From positions 1 through 39,129 of the forward strand of contig CASBHZ010000024.1 of the NCBI GenBank assembly GCA_949123685.1: a stretch of DNA of 39,129 bases, given 5' to 3'. This document shows, piece after piece, positions 8,180 through 15,734 of this stretch. This DNA comes from an uncultured Bacteroidales bacterium (GTDB lineage: Bacteria > Bacteroidota > Bacteroidia > Bacteroidales > Muribaculaceae). The notes below the pieces were generated by a model that searched no databases, was not told where the DNA came from, and saw only the letters and a program-made list of their open reading frames with translations. Numbering within the stretch: position 1 is the stretch's first letter; the number at the start of each line of letters is the position of its first letter. The translations under genes were made by a program, and so were the position numbers.

Positions 8180-9058
8180 TTACCGACTTATATGTTTCCG
8201 ACATCGGTTTAGATACAAATCTTTACCGTCCGGATGCCAGTAATCCGCCCGGCGCGCCCTCTTACGGTCATGTCTGATCAACCTGAATGAGCATTTAGCG
8301 TTATCTGTCTCATAAGAATCATATATGATGTCTGAATAACCGAAGTCGGTCAGTATGCCGATCCTATCGCCACTGCGCGTCATAAAGAAGATAGTAGGTG
8401 ATTCTTCGGTTATCAGTTCATCCTCATAGATTTCATCAGCGATAGGAGGCATTACTGTCTCCAGTTTTATTAATCCGAATGTATGTTTATCGTTAATCTT
8501 TATACAAGGCGACAAGACCGACATGGCACCCCATTTCATCGTCGCTTTATCCTGTACGAAAAATAGGCTACGTCCCCATCGTTCCGGAACAATTGCGTTA
8601 TACTGAAAATCAGTCATCATTATCGGCCGTATAGACAGAGACACCAATGCCCATGCTTCGCCATTTGAGACAGGAATAAAATCCGGCTTATTATTTATGG
8701 CATCGAATTGGGTAAATACATCTGCAAAACAGTTTGGCAACAACTGTTCACCCGTCGGTGAAATCAGCCCGACAAATTTATTATCACCCGTTTTTTCAGG
8801 ACGCCAATCATATTGCGTTTCATAAAGCTCAAGTTTGCGATATTTACTCTTAGATTCTTTATCCTGACAAAAACAGAGTTTTCCTTCTTCAGCCTTTAAC
8901 TGCAGATATTCTAACGTATCATCCCGTGTCGGTATAGCCAGCTTATTGGTATTTTGATAGCAGACATGCCAATAATTGAGATGTTCATAATAATCCTTTT
9001 GCCCGACATCGGTTGTTACCGGATAGACAATACGTCCGTAAATGTTTTGATATCCCAC
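8180..9058 (-). CDS. WG-repeat-like protein of unknown function
   Basis: 292 residues from a GTG start at 9058; an in-frame stop lies two codons upstream and there is no early ATG, so the original 5' end may be lost. No signal peptide. The segment FVGLISPTGEQLLPNCFADV and the later RIGILTDFGYSDIIYDSYE have the rhythm of WG beta-strand repeats (Gly-aliphatic-hydrophobic, turn, then a Pro/aromatic strand). WG proteins in Bacteroidales are often small cytosolic or surface proteins of unknown role in accessory gene clusters. It sits immediately after a relic of the FtsZ-C-like gene, so its upstream junction looks recombinational. Function not assigned. Confidence 0.6.
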   Translation of the reverse strand: MGYQNIYGRIVYPVTTDVGQKDYYEHLNYWHVCYQNTNKLAIPTRDDTLEYLQLKAEEGKLCFCQDKESKSKYRKLELYETQYDWRPEKTGDNKFVGLISPTGEQLLPNCFADVFTQFDAINNKPDFIPVSNGEAWALVSLSIRPIMMTDFQYNAIVPERWGRSLFFVQDKATMKWGAMSVLSPCIKINDKHTFGLIKLETVMPPIADEIYEDELITEESPTIFFMTRSGDRIGILTDFGYSDIIYDSYETDNAKCSFRLIRHDRKRARRADYWHPDGKDLYLNRCRKHISR

Positions 9059-9078
9059 GACTCAATTTTTAACGTTAA

Positions 9079-9158
9079 AAATGTCTATAACCGAAAACAG
9101 GCATTTAATTAAATCAGCAAGGGGGTAGACATTTCATTCCTCTGCTGTTCAATACTTT
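9079..9158 (-). pseudogene. Relic of a second copy of the FtsZ-C-like gene
   Basis: About 80 bp here align to 10969-11048 of the intact minus-strand gene, with roughly nine in ten bases the same. The shared stretch encodes the EQQRNEMS...LADLIKC part. The relic has a 2-bp insertion in the run GGGGGTAGAC versus GGGCAGAC, so the frame is broken, and similarity stops on both sides. It marks a duplicated and mostly deleted paralogue between the WG-like gene and the lipoprotein gene. Confidence 0.75.
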
Positions 9159-9170
9159 AGAAGCTGTTTA
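9157..9170 (+). repeat. Dispersed motif TTAGAAGnTGTTTA, copy 1
   Basis: TTAGAAGCTGTTTA, one of three copies in the window that differ only at one position (others at 24807 and 30858). All three lie at the ends of intergenic regions. Function unknown. Confidence 0.55.
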
Positions 9171-9180
9171 AATGAGATTT

Positions 9181-10515
9181 TTAATTGACCGGAATAAGGG
9201 TTGTAATGCTGTCTTGGTTATCTAATGCTTTAAAATCTATCTCTCCCTTATAATTCACCGAGCCAATGACCTTTCCCCCATTTGTTAAAGAGAAACCGGA
9301 AAAATACACTACTCCATTTATGTTATCAATAGAGTGTTCAATTACCTGCACATCTGTCAGAGGATATTCATTAAATTGATTATCTTCAAAATTCAGATAT
9401 TGTATTTTTTCCTGTCCGATTCCAAACCAGCCTTTTCCTTTAATTTTATCATGTGTAAAATAAACAGAAAAATCATTGGGCAAAACCACCGGATACATCT
9501 CATTGTTGTTTCCGGAGAATTCGTAGTATTGGGTTCCAATAGAAGGTGATTTACATCTAAATACAACGGATTGTCTTATGGGATTAAACATTACCAAGTC
9601 TTCAATCTTCACATCACCGGAGTTTATAAAAGGAAAATCCATCAACTCATAAGTCAACTCGGATGTACCGTCATGAATTCCTATAGTGAACAATTGCGAT
9701 TTCTCCGGGTTAAACAAAAAGAAAGAATCATTTAACACAAACATCTCTTGCCACCTATCCCTATTTTCATCCACCTGATAATACTTTCCGTCAGCAGTCC
9801 TTATTCGCCACATATCCATTGAATTTGACCAATAGGCAACATTCCCCAATTGGTCAAATTCAACCTTGCTTATATCTACCTCTTCACCTTCTGCCTTTAC
9901 AGGAATAATCTTTATTCTATCAGGATTGGAATAATCCATAATCAATATCTCCAAATGAGTCAGGATAAGATATTTCGTAGGAGACATTTCGTAACATTGT
10001 GTAATATCTTCACCATATATAGGTGATGACCACTGATCATATACATTCCACAAGTATGATTTTCCTGTCTTTACGTCCAACAGACGTGTGCGATTAAGCT
10101 CTTGACACTTGGCATAAAGTTCTTTACCTTCCGGTTCCAAGTAAATTTCATCATAATCTCCGTCATAAAAATCTTGTGGATCAAATTGAGGGCGAACGAG
10201 CAGATGTTTGTTTGAGAGCCTTTTAAGGTAAAAACCGACATCCAAAGGCATCCCATCTGCATCTTGAAGAACTACACGGTCTTCGTCATTATTGAATGTT
10301 AATTTAAAATAGCCATCTCCATTTGCATTGCTGCGAGATTGAACGGATGATTTTTGATATATCAATTTTGCATCCGTAGTGTTCATCGTTAGAGATGTAT
10401 TCAACATGCTGTTGAGTTTCTTCCGGTCTACACTCCCATTGCTGCACGCAATAAATCCGACAAGCATTGCAGCTAAAAAGAATGTGGCTGCACACATTTT
10501 GAAAAATTTTTCCAT
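9181..10515 (-). CDS. Lipoprotein of unknown function, probably beta-propeller-like
   Basis: 444 residues from the ATG at 10515 (a GTG two codons upstream is less likely). The N-terminus MEKFFKMCAATFFLAAMLVG followed by FIACSN is a lipoprotein signal, with the lipobox ending at the Cys of IAC-S. The rest is rich in beta strands with recurring YxxV/D-x-xTGK-type turns and aromatic residues, which suggests a propeller, but no family was recognised. It is preceded by about 265 bases of structured leader, unusual in this window. Base composition is AT-rich like its neighbours in the 8-12 kb block, consistent with acquired DNA. Confidence 0.65.
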   Translation of the reverse strand: MEKFFKMCAATFFLAAMLVGFIACSNGSVDRKKLNSMLNTSLTMNTTDAKLIYQKSSVQSRSNANGDGYFKLTFNNDEDRVVLQDADGMPLDVGFYLKRLSNKHLLVRPQFDPQDFYDGDYDEIYLEPEGKELYAKCQELNRTRLLDVKTGKSYLWNVYDQWSSPIYGEDITQCYEMSPTKYLILTHLEILIMDYSNPDRIKIIPVKAEGEEVDISKVEFDQLGNVAYWSNSMDMWRIRTADGKYYQVDENRDRWQEMFVLNDSFFLFNPEKSQLFTIGIHDGTSELTYELMDFPFINSGDVKIEDLVMFNPIRQSVVFRCKSPSIGTQYYEFSGNNNEMYPVVLPNDFSVYFTHDKIKGKGWFGIGQEKIQYLNFEDNQFNEYPLTDVQVIEHSIDNINGVVYFSGFSLTNGGKVIGSVNYKGEIDFKALDNQDSITTLIPVN

Positions 10516-10782
10516 CTGCACTAAATGCCTTTAGTCTTCCCAGCCCACGAAGAAGATTTTACTTGAAATACGAAAAGCGTGAGGACTGCTAACTTATTTC
10601 AAGAGATGGGCGTCTGGAAATGCCTTGAACTAAAACAAGCAACAGTCTCCCACGCCATATACATGACGAGAGAGATGTCAACTCATTCCCGTTCGTAAGT
10701 TTTCCAGACTTTATCTCTGAGAATCAGTTAAACACTTTCGTGTATTCTTTATTCCGCGATGTCTGCCGCATTTGCGACAACA
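10516..10782 (-). ncRNA. Candidate structured leader RNA with crossing helices
   Basis: Reading the minus strand, several helices can be drawn. P1: GTCTGGAAA (10709-10701) with TTTCCAGAC (10620-10612). P2: CTTGAAATA (10603-10595) with TATTTCAAG (10570-10562). P3: GTGGGaGACTG (10653-10643, one bulged A) with CAGTCCTCAC (10588-10579). Further upstream is the GNRA hairpin ACAC-GAAA-GTGT (10743-10732). P3 crosses both P1 and P2, so either a pseudoknot or mutually exclusive folds exist. It starts at a -7 box and ends at the lipoprotein ATG. I could not match it to a known riboswitch class. Confidence 0.5.
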
Positions 10783-10790
10783 CAAAATTA
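10783..10790 (-). promoter_or_regulatory. -7 promoter box of the structured leader
   Basis: On the minus strand TAATTTTG matches TAnnTTTG, with a TTG 21 bases upstream as a possible -33 element. Transcription would begin near 10776, giving a leader of about 260 nt before the lipoprotein gene. Confidence 0.5.
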
Positions 10791-10843
10791 CGAAATATTC
10801 TCCACACGACCAACCGCAATGATTGGGAAACTGTTGCTTACAC

Positions 10844-11368
10844 TTAAAAATCAGCTAATCCGGCAAGATTCCCCACTACCGATGTAGCTTTTGCCTTGAC
10901 ATTCACTGCAATTAATGTAGCTTTTGCCTGTTGTCCATCTAATGATTCATCCCAAGCAAATCCCTGACAAATGTCTATATCCGAAGACATGCATTTTATT
11001 AAATCAGCAAGGGCAGACATTTCATTCCTCTGCTGTTCAACACTTTTTGAAATCCATATATTGAAAAGCATCTTAGAAATACTTTCCACTCCTATCGGCA
11101 ATTTGCCGACAGCATCCTTAAAAGCATTCGCAATACAACCCTCACCCTCGGCAGAACCTACTACCACATAGTTGGCAGCCTCAGTAGAGAGCGTACTTAT
11201 AATATCTATAATATCAATATTAATGAAACCGCAAGTATTGATAATCCTGTCAATCTCATCCGTATCACCGATTATCTGATAGTTTTCGTAAGGGAACTTA
11301 TAGGATTCATTATTTTGAATAGCCTCTTCTACGGCAAGGCTATCCAACAAAGTCCGGTCATCATTCAT
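10844..11368 (-). CDS. Orphan FtsZ C-terminal-domain-like protein
   Basis: 174 residues. From about residue 40 the sequence follows the second (C-terminal) domain of FtsZ: CGFINIDIIDIISTLS matches the GLINVDFADV strand-helix, GSAEGEGCIANAFKDAV matches the G-x-AxGENRAxxAA helix, SISKMLFNIWISKS matches the GILINI strand, and FAWDESLDGQQAKATLIAV matches the GxxxDDSLxDxxRVTVIATG strands. The GTP-binding domain with its GGGTGTG loop is absent; only about 40 N-terminal residues of other sequence replace it. It therefore cannot be a polymerising GTPase, but could contact FtsZ or just reuse the fold. It follows the 266-residue unknown gene by 49 bp on the same strand. This is recognition by eye and no search was run. 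Confidence 0.6.
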   Translation of the reverse strand: MNDDRTLLDSLAVEEAIQNNESYKFPYENYQIIGDTDEIDRIINTCGFINIDIIDIISTLSTEAANYVVVGSAEGEGCIANAFKDAVGKLPIGVESISKMLFNIWISKSVEQQRNEMSALADLIKCMSSDIDICQGFAWDESLDGQQAKATLIAVNVKAKATSVVGNLAGLADF

Positions 11369-11417
11369 ATATTCAATTCAAAAAAATTATAGTGTTTTTG
11401 CAAGATATGAATAAAGA

Positions 11418-12218
11418 TCACTTGTTCATATCATTTAAAAAATTGAAGTAACACTTCATATTGGAGATAGCATTTTTAACAGTTTTTCTTTTGGGCATAC
11501 ATTCTTGCCGGGACAAGACCTTGGAGTCGGTCTTCAATTCGAAGAAAGTTTCTACATGGTCAATTATATATTCAAGCATTTTTTCTCGGCTTTCTTTTTT
11601 TGAGAACGAGATTGCTTCTGCAAAAGGATCAAAATCCATGTCGAATATTGGTCTGAACCATGCAACCGAATTACGCAAAGAGTAAAGCACCTTGGCGGCA
11701 TTTTCATAATCCATATTTAAACTATTCTCAAGCCACCCAACAAATTGTGTATCATAGGGTATACTGAAACTATTAAATTCAGCAGGATCTTTAGCGCCTG
11801 TCTTTTCTGCGATGAAAGAGCGATAGTCCAAAAGAGCCCTCCTTGCTCTTTTACTGAACATATCAGGCGTAATTTTAAGATGATAATTCAGCTCATCAAT
11901 GTATTTGTCAACCAGATCAACAGCAGATTCTTTAGTTATACCACTTCGTATAACGTTCTGAAGCTCCGTATAAAGGGAGAATCCGACAAAATCATAAAGA
12001 TACACAACTGTATCCACAAGTATATCAGCAAGTTTAGACGCATATTCAGGGGTAACATCTTTATGGATTTTAACCCACTCTTCAAACTCCCAAAAATATG
12101 GAGGCCAGACAATTTCATCATCCTCGTATTCGGGTATACTGTTGAAAAACTCTTCAAAAGACATTTCCTCCCAATCATCTACATCAACGATGGTATTATT
12201 ACTGTTCATTTCATTCAT
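11418..12218 (-). CDS. Unknown protein upstream of the FtsZ-C-like gene
   Basis: 266 residues, start ATG at 12218 (MNEMNSNNT; an ATG three codons later is also possible). The N-terminus is acidic (DVDDWEEMSFEEFFNSIPEYEDDE). The middle is helical. The last third, QFVGWLENSLNMDYENAAKV through KRKTVKNAISNMKCYFNFL, has the look of a SAM-like/core-binding helical domain as found at the front of tyrosine recombinases, but no catalytic domain follows. No signal peptide or membrane segment. Probably co-transcribed with the FtsZ-C-like gene. Function not assigned. Confidence 0.55.
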   Translation of the reverse strand: MNEMNSNNTIVDVDDWEEMSFEEFFNSIPEYEDDEIVWPPYFWEFEEWVKIHKDVTPEYASKLADILVDTVVYLYDFVGFSLYTELQNVIRSGITKESAVDLVDKYIDELNYHLKITPDMFSKRARRALLDYRSFIAEKTGAKDPAEFNSFSIPYDTQFVGWLENSLNMDYENAAKVLYSLRNSVAWFRPIFDMDFDPFAEAISFSKKESREKMLEYIIDHVETFFELKTDSKVLSRQECMPKRKTVKNAISNMKCYFNFLNDMNK

Positions 12219-12331
12219 GGCTTCTTAATTTTCCGCAAATTTAAAATAGGCTCTGCTAAAAATCAAGAATCATACCCCGGACTTTTTCGGGATATTAACA
12301 ATTATACCCATTTATGATACAGACAAATATT

Positions 12332-12895
12332 TTACGCCATTCTTTCCGCCCCTATAGACAATGCAATGTCGGTCACACGTCTTATAAAATCAGATTTGGC
12401 TTCGGTGTAACCGTCCCGGTTATTCCTGAATCTTGGAAGAAGGCTTAGTTTCAGCTGCTCATATTCGCGTGCCGTTTCAATATTGTCTATAAGATAGTCG
12501 CGGAAACATATCTCGTCATTGTCTCCGACTGCATGAAAATGAATATGAAACACCCTTGCTGCAAAACCATTCACTGTGTATCCTTTGTTAAAACTCATTC
12601 TTGCCGCAGAATTTGACATGCATATATAACCTGCCCCTTCCATCACATCCTTGACTCGCGTCCAATCAATATCCGGCTCAATCTCAACGAGGATGTCAAC
12701 AATAGGTTTTGCGACAATGCCGGGAACAGCCGTGCTCCCTATATGATTGATCAACGGCGAAAAGCCTGCCAAGACTTTTGACAGACTTTCCATTTCATTT
12801 TCCGCCCATCCTTTCCATTGCGGATCATGAGGAGCCAAAACCACAGGAAATAATTCCCACAGCTCTTCCAATGTCATATCCTTAAGAGACTTCAT
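12332..12895 (-). CDS. GrpB-family (UPF0157) protein
   Basis: 187 residues from the ATG at 12895; longer upstream starts add a hydrophobic stretch that is probably leader. The family signature is clear: INHIGSTAVPGIVAKPIVDI, a nucleotidyltransferase-like GS...D-x-D-type motif, then a VFHIHFHAVGDNDEICFRDYL region. GrpB proteins resemble nucleotidyltransferases and their substrates are largely unknown; some lie beside acetyltransferase and resistance-type genes, as here. The minus-strand TAATTTTG just before the start is a likely -7 box. Confidence 0.88.
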   Translation of the reverse strand: MKSLKDMTLEELWELFPVVLAPHDPQWKGWAENEMESLSKVLAGFSPLINHIGSTAVPGIVAKPIVDILVEIEPDIDWTRVKDVMEGAGYICMSNSAARMSFNKGYTVNGFAARVFHIHFHAVGDNDEICFRDYLIDNIETAREYEQLKLSLLPRFRNNRDGYTEAKSDFIRRVTDIALSIGAERMA

Positions 12896-13019
12896 AAATA
12901 CAAAATTAACAAAAACGAGATAATTAAAAAACAATAAATCAGCACAAAGCAATAACTTAATTGAACAATTTAGCTAATTTTGTAAATGCTTTTAAACACT
13001 TTCTTACTTTTTGCTCACG

Positions 13020-13538
13020 ATGATAGCAAACGCAATTGAAACAGAAAGACTCTTATTGAGACCTTGGAACGACAGGGATGCATCGTCTCTTTACAAGTAT
13101 GCAAGCGATCCGGATGTAGGTACTCCCGCCGGATGGCAGCCACACACATCTTTAGACATGAGCCTTGAAATAATACGCACCGTATTCTCAGCTCCGGAAA
13201 CATATGCCGTCGTTTGGAAAGAAACCAATGAACCTATCGGCTGCTGCGGAATTGTGCCCCAAGGTTCAAGACTCAGTAGCGAGATCAAAGAAAATGATGC
13301 AGAAATAGGCTATTGGCTCGGCAATCCATACTGGGGTAACGGAATCATACCGGAAGCGGTAACGGCACTGATCGAACACGCAAAAAAATCTCTTAACAAA
13401 GATACATTCTGGATAGGTTTCTATGACGGAAATGACAAGTCCAGAAGGGTTGCCGAGAAATGCGGTTTCGAATATCACCATACCGAACAATCCGGCTCTC
13501 TGAAAGAACATTTTTATAAGAAGCTGTTCAGTAAGTGA
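13020..13538 (+). CDS. GNAT acetyltransferase, RimJ/RimL type
   Basis: 172 residues from the ATG at 13020 (the upstream TTG at 13011 is unlikely). It begins IETERLLLRPWNDRDASSLY, the typical RimJ/RimL/MarR-acetylase opening, and contains the acetyl-CoA-binding segment IGYWLGNPYWGNGIIPEAV and the late VAEKCGFEY helix-strand. It transfers acetyl from acetyl-CoA to an amine; the substrate could be a protein N-terminus or a small molecule. It is divergent from the GrpB gene and followed 19 bp later by another GNAT gene. Confidence 0.87.
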   Translation: MIANAIETERLLLRPWNDRDASSLYKYASDPDVGTPAGWQPHTSLDMSLEIIRTVFSAPETYAVVWKETNEPIGCCGIVPQGSRLSSEIKENDAEIGYWLGNPYWGNGIIPEAVTALIEHAKKSLNKDTFWIGFYDGNDKSRRVAEKCGFEYHHTEQSGSLKEHFYKKLFSK

Positions 13539-13549
13539 TCACATTAAAC
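13531..13549 (+). repeat. Repeat fragment matching the terminal repeat of the 24607 element
   Basis: AGTGATCACATTAAAC with the preceding GTA matches the left terminal repeat at 24607-24627 with one mismatch over about 19 bases. It overlaps the stop codon of the first GNAT gene. No rest of the element is present. It may be a relic end or an insertion target. Confidence 0.45.
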
Positions 13550-13557
13550 CGGGAAGA

Positions 13558-14007
13558 ATGAAAGTCAACCTAACGATTCATTCCATAATATCCGATAAAA
13601 AACGCTACCTGCCACTTTTGCTGTTGGGAGATGAATCGGAAAAAATGATTGACCGATATCTTGACAGAGGAACCCTATACGTCGGGTTTATACTTGATAT
13701 CCCCGTATCCGTATGCGTTACCATTTTAGAGGACAATGGAGATGTTGAAATCAAGAACCTCGCCGTGCTGCAAGAATACAGACGCAAAGGGATCGGACGC
13801 ATGATGCTCGAGCACGTTGAGAAACGGAACAGCGGACGAAGCCTCATACTTGGAACAGGCGAAACGCCATCCACCCTGCGTTTTTACAGATCGTGCGGCT
13901 ATACGTTTTCACATGTCGTTCCCAATTTCTTCAGAGACAATTATGACTCTCCTATAATAGAAGAGGGAGTATTGCTTCGCGACATGATATATCTGCGTAA
14001 AGGCTAA
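13558..14007 (+). CDS. GNAT acetyltransferase
   Basis: 149 residues. The core GNAT motif A is visible as IKNLAVLQEYRRKGIGRMML (about 71-90), with the Q/RxxGxG/A acetyl-CoA loop as EYRRKGIG, and motif B ends as TLRFYRSCGYTFSHV. It belongs to the small single-domain N-acetyltransferases with unknown substrate. Probably co-transcribed with the preceding GNAT gene. It ends 3 bp before the converging MFS gene with no obvious terminator between. Confidence 0.86.
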   Translation: MKVNLTIHSIISDKKRYLPLLLLGDESEKMIDRYLDRGTLYVGFILDIPVSVCVTILEDNGDVEIKNLAVLQEYRRKGIGRMMLEHVEKRNSGRSLILGTGETPSTLRFYRSCGYTFSHVVPNFFRDNYDSPIIEEGVLLRDMIYLRKG

Positions 14008-14010
14008 TAC

Positions 14011-15210
14011 TTATCTTTTTCTTGCCTCGATATTCGGCAGGAAGGCTGTTATGATACCTAACAGGGGCAACAGCGTGCTTATCTGAAATATAAATTCGAT
14101 ACTTGTCTTATCCGCCAGCCAACCGAAAAATGCAGAACCGATGCCTCCCAAACCAAAATTCAATCCGAAAAACAACCCTGCCATCATACCGACCTTGCCG
14201 GGTTTCAGTTCCGTGGCGTACACTAATATTGCGGAAAACGCAGATGAAATTACCAGTCCGATTATAACGGCAAGAATTATGGTCAACGTGAAATTTACAT
14301 AAGGCAAAGCAAGAGCGAAAGGGGCAGCACCCAAGATAGAGCCCCATATCACATATTTCCTTCCGTATTTATCGCCAAGTCCTCCTCCTACAACCGTGCC
14401 TATTGCAACCGCCGCAAGAAACGCGAACAGACAAATCTGAGACACCTGAATGTCAACACCGAACTTATTTATCAGGAAAAACGTGAAATAGCTCGTCATG
14501 CTTGCCATATAGAAATACTTGGAAAAAGTAAGCACACAAAGAATAAATATTGCCCAATGTATCTTACTTTCAGACAACGACATGACTATCGGGTTGGGCA
14601 TTACTGTCTTTGTCTTGAGCTTATGAAGTTGAGTTTTATACCATCTTCCCACGGGGAATAACGTAACCCCGGCAACCAGGGCAGCTATGGCAAACCATAT
14701 TATCGATCCCTGACCGAACGGAATTATGATCATAGCCGCCAGCAATGGACCTATGGCGCTACCCCCGTTCCCGCCTACCTGAAATATAGATTGAGCCAAC
14801 CCTTTCTTTCCGCCGCCTGCCATCTGCGCTATCCGGGAAGCTTCCGGATGAAATATCGAAGAGCCGCACCCTATGATGCCAACCGCCAGCAATATGAGCG
14901 CAAAACCGTTTGCAAAGGAAAGCAATATGATTCCGACAAGCGTGAAGACCATTCCAATCGACAAAGAAAATGGTTGCGGATGCCTGTCGGCATATCGCCC
15001 TACAAAAGGCTGCAATATTGAAGACGTCATCTGAAACGCCAACGTGATTATCCCGATCTGCCCGAATGTGAAACCGTACTTGTCCTTAATGACGGGATAA
15101 ATCGACGGAATAATCGACTGCATCATGTCATTCAGCAGATGGGCGAAACTTATCGCCAATAAAATCGAAAAGATTGTTTCCTCCTGTTTCTTATTTCCTG
15201 ATTCCAACAT
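14011..15210 (-). CDS. MFS transporter, fosmidomycin-resistance (Fsr) type
   Basis: 399 residues with about 12 hydrophobic membrane segments. The opening LLAISFAHLLNDMMQSIIPS and the segments GFTFGQIGIITLAFQMTSSI and GCGSSIFHPEASRIAQMA are characteristic of the Fsr/YfhI branch of major facilitator exporters. A loop motif GRYADRHPQP between TM2 and TM3 matches the MFS signature. It sits in the inner membrane and probably exports small toxic compounds by proton exchange. It starts 9 bp after the Ogt gene stop, so it is the last gene of a four-gene operon with DNA alkylation repair enzymes. Confidence 0.9.
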   Translation of the reverse strand: MLESGNKKQEETIFSILLAISFAHLLNDMMQSIIPSIYPVIKDKYGFTFGQIGIITLAFQMTSSILQPFVGRYADRHPQPFSLSIGMVFTLVGIILLSFANGFALILLAVGIIGCGSSIFHPEASRIAQMAGGGKKGLAQSIFQVGGNGGSAIGPLLAAMIIIPFGQGSIIWFAIAALVAGVTLFPVGRWYKTQLHKLKTKTVMPNPIVMSLSESKIHWAIFILCVLTFSKYFYMASMTSYFTFFLINKFGVDIQVSQICLFAFLAAVAIGTVVGGGLGDKYGRKYVIWGSILGAAPFALALPYVNFTLTIILAVIIGLVISSAFSAILVYATELKPGKVGMMAGLFFGLNFGLGGIGSAFFGWLADKTSIEFIFQISTLLPLLGIITAFLPNIEARKR

Positions 15211-15219
15211 ATGAACCTG

Positions 15220-15723
15220 TTAACCTTTAATTTCCAAATCAAGCAAGTATTTCTTTACATCAAGTCCTCCCCCGTAACCTGTCAACGACCTGTCACTGCC
15301 GATCACACGGTGACATGGAACAAAAATCGAAATCGGATTCGCTCCGTTCGCATTCGCAACCGCCCTGACAGCTTTCGGCATGCCTATCCGCATGGCATGT
15401 TCTCCATAAGTCACCACATTGCCAAACGGAATCGAAAGCAATTCCTTCCATACCTTTTTCTGAAAATCAGTACCGACAAGCAGCAGTGGCACATCAAATT
15501 CACGTCTCCTTCCGGCGAAATATTCATCAAGCCTCGAAAATGCCAATTCAATTATCGGAGAAGATCCCTCTTCAAACTCCGCGTTAAGAACTCGTTTCAA
15601 CCTTCTTTCGATTTGTTCCCCATGTTTCGCCATCTTCCAGTCGCATAGGCATAACTTGTCGCCAAACGAACCGACAACAAGATCCCCGCAAGGTGATTCA
15701 TATTTCGTATATATAATCTTCAT
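15220..15723 (-). CDS. ogt: Methylated-DNA--protein-cysteine S-methyltransferase
   Basis: 167 residues from the ATG at 15723; a GTG at 15738 would add five residues. The active-site motif is FVPCHRV with the alkyl-accepting cysteine C137, preceded by the helix-turn-helix RAVANANGANP and the strand VVTYGEHAMRIG. The enzyme takes methyl or alkyl groups from O6-guanine (and O4-thymine) onto itself in a suicide reaction. Length fits single-domain Ogt/MGMT, with no Ada domain fused. It lies between an esterase gene (12-bp gap) and an MFS exporter, with Tag two genes upstream. Confidence 0.95.
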   Translation of the reverse strand: MKIIYTKYESPCGDLVVGSFGDKLCLCDWKMAKHGEQIERRLKRVLNAEFEEGSSPIIELAFSRLDEYFAGRRREFDVPLLLVGTDFQKKVWKELLSIPFGNVVTYGEHAMRIGMPKAVRAVANANGANPISIFVPCHRVIGSDRSLTGYGGGLDVKKYLLDLEIKG

Positions 15724-15734
15724 GAATATCGTTT

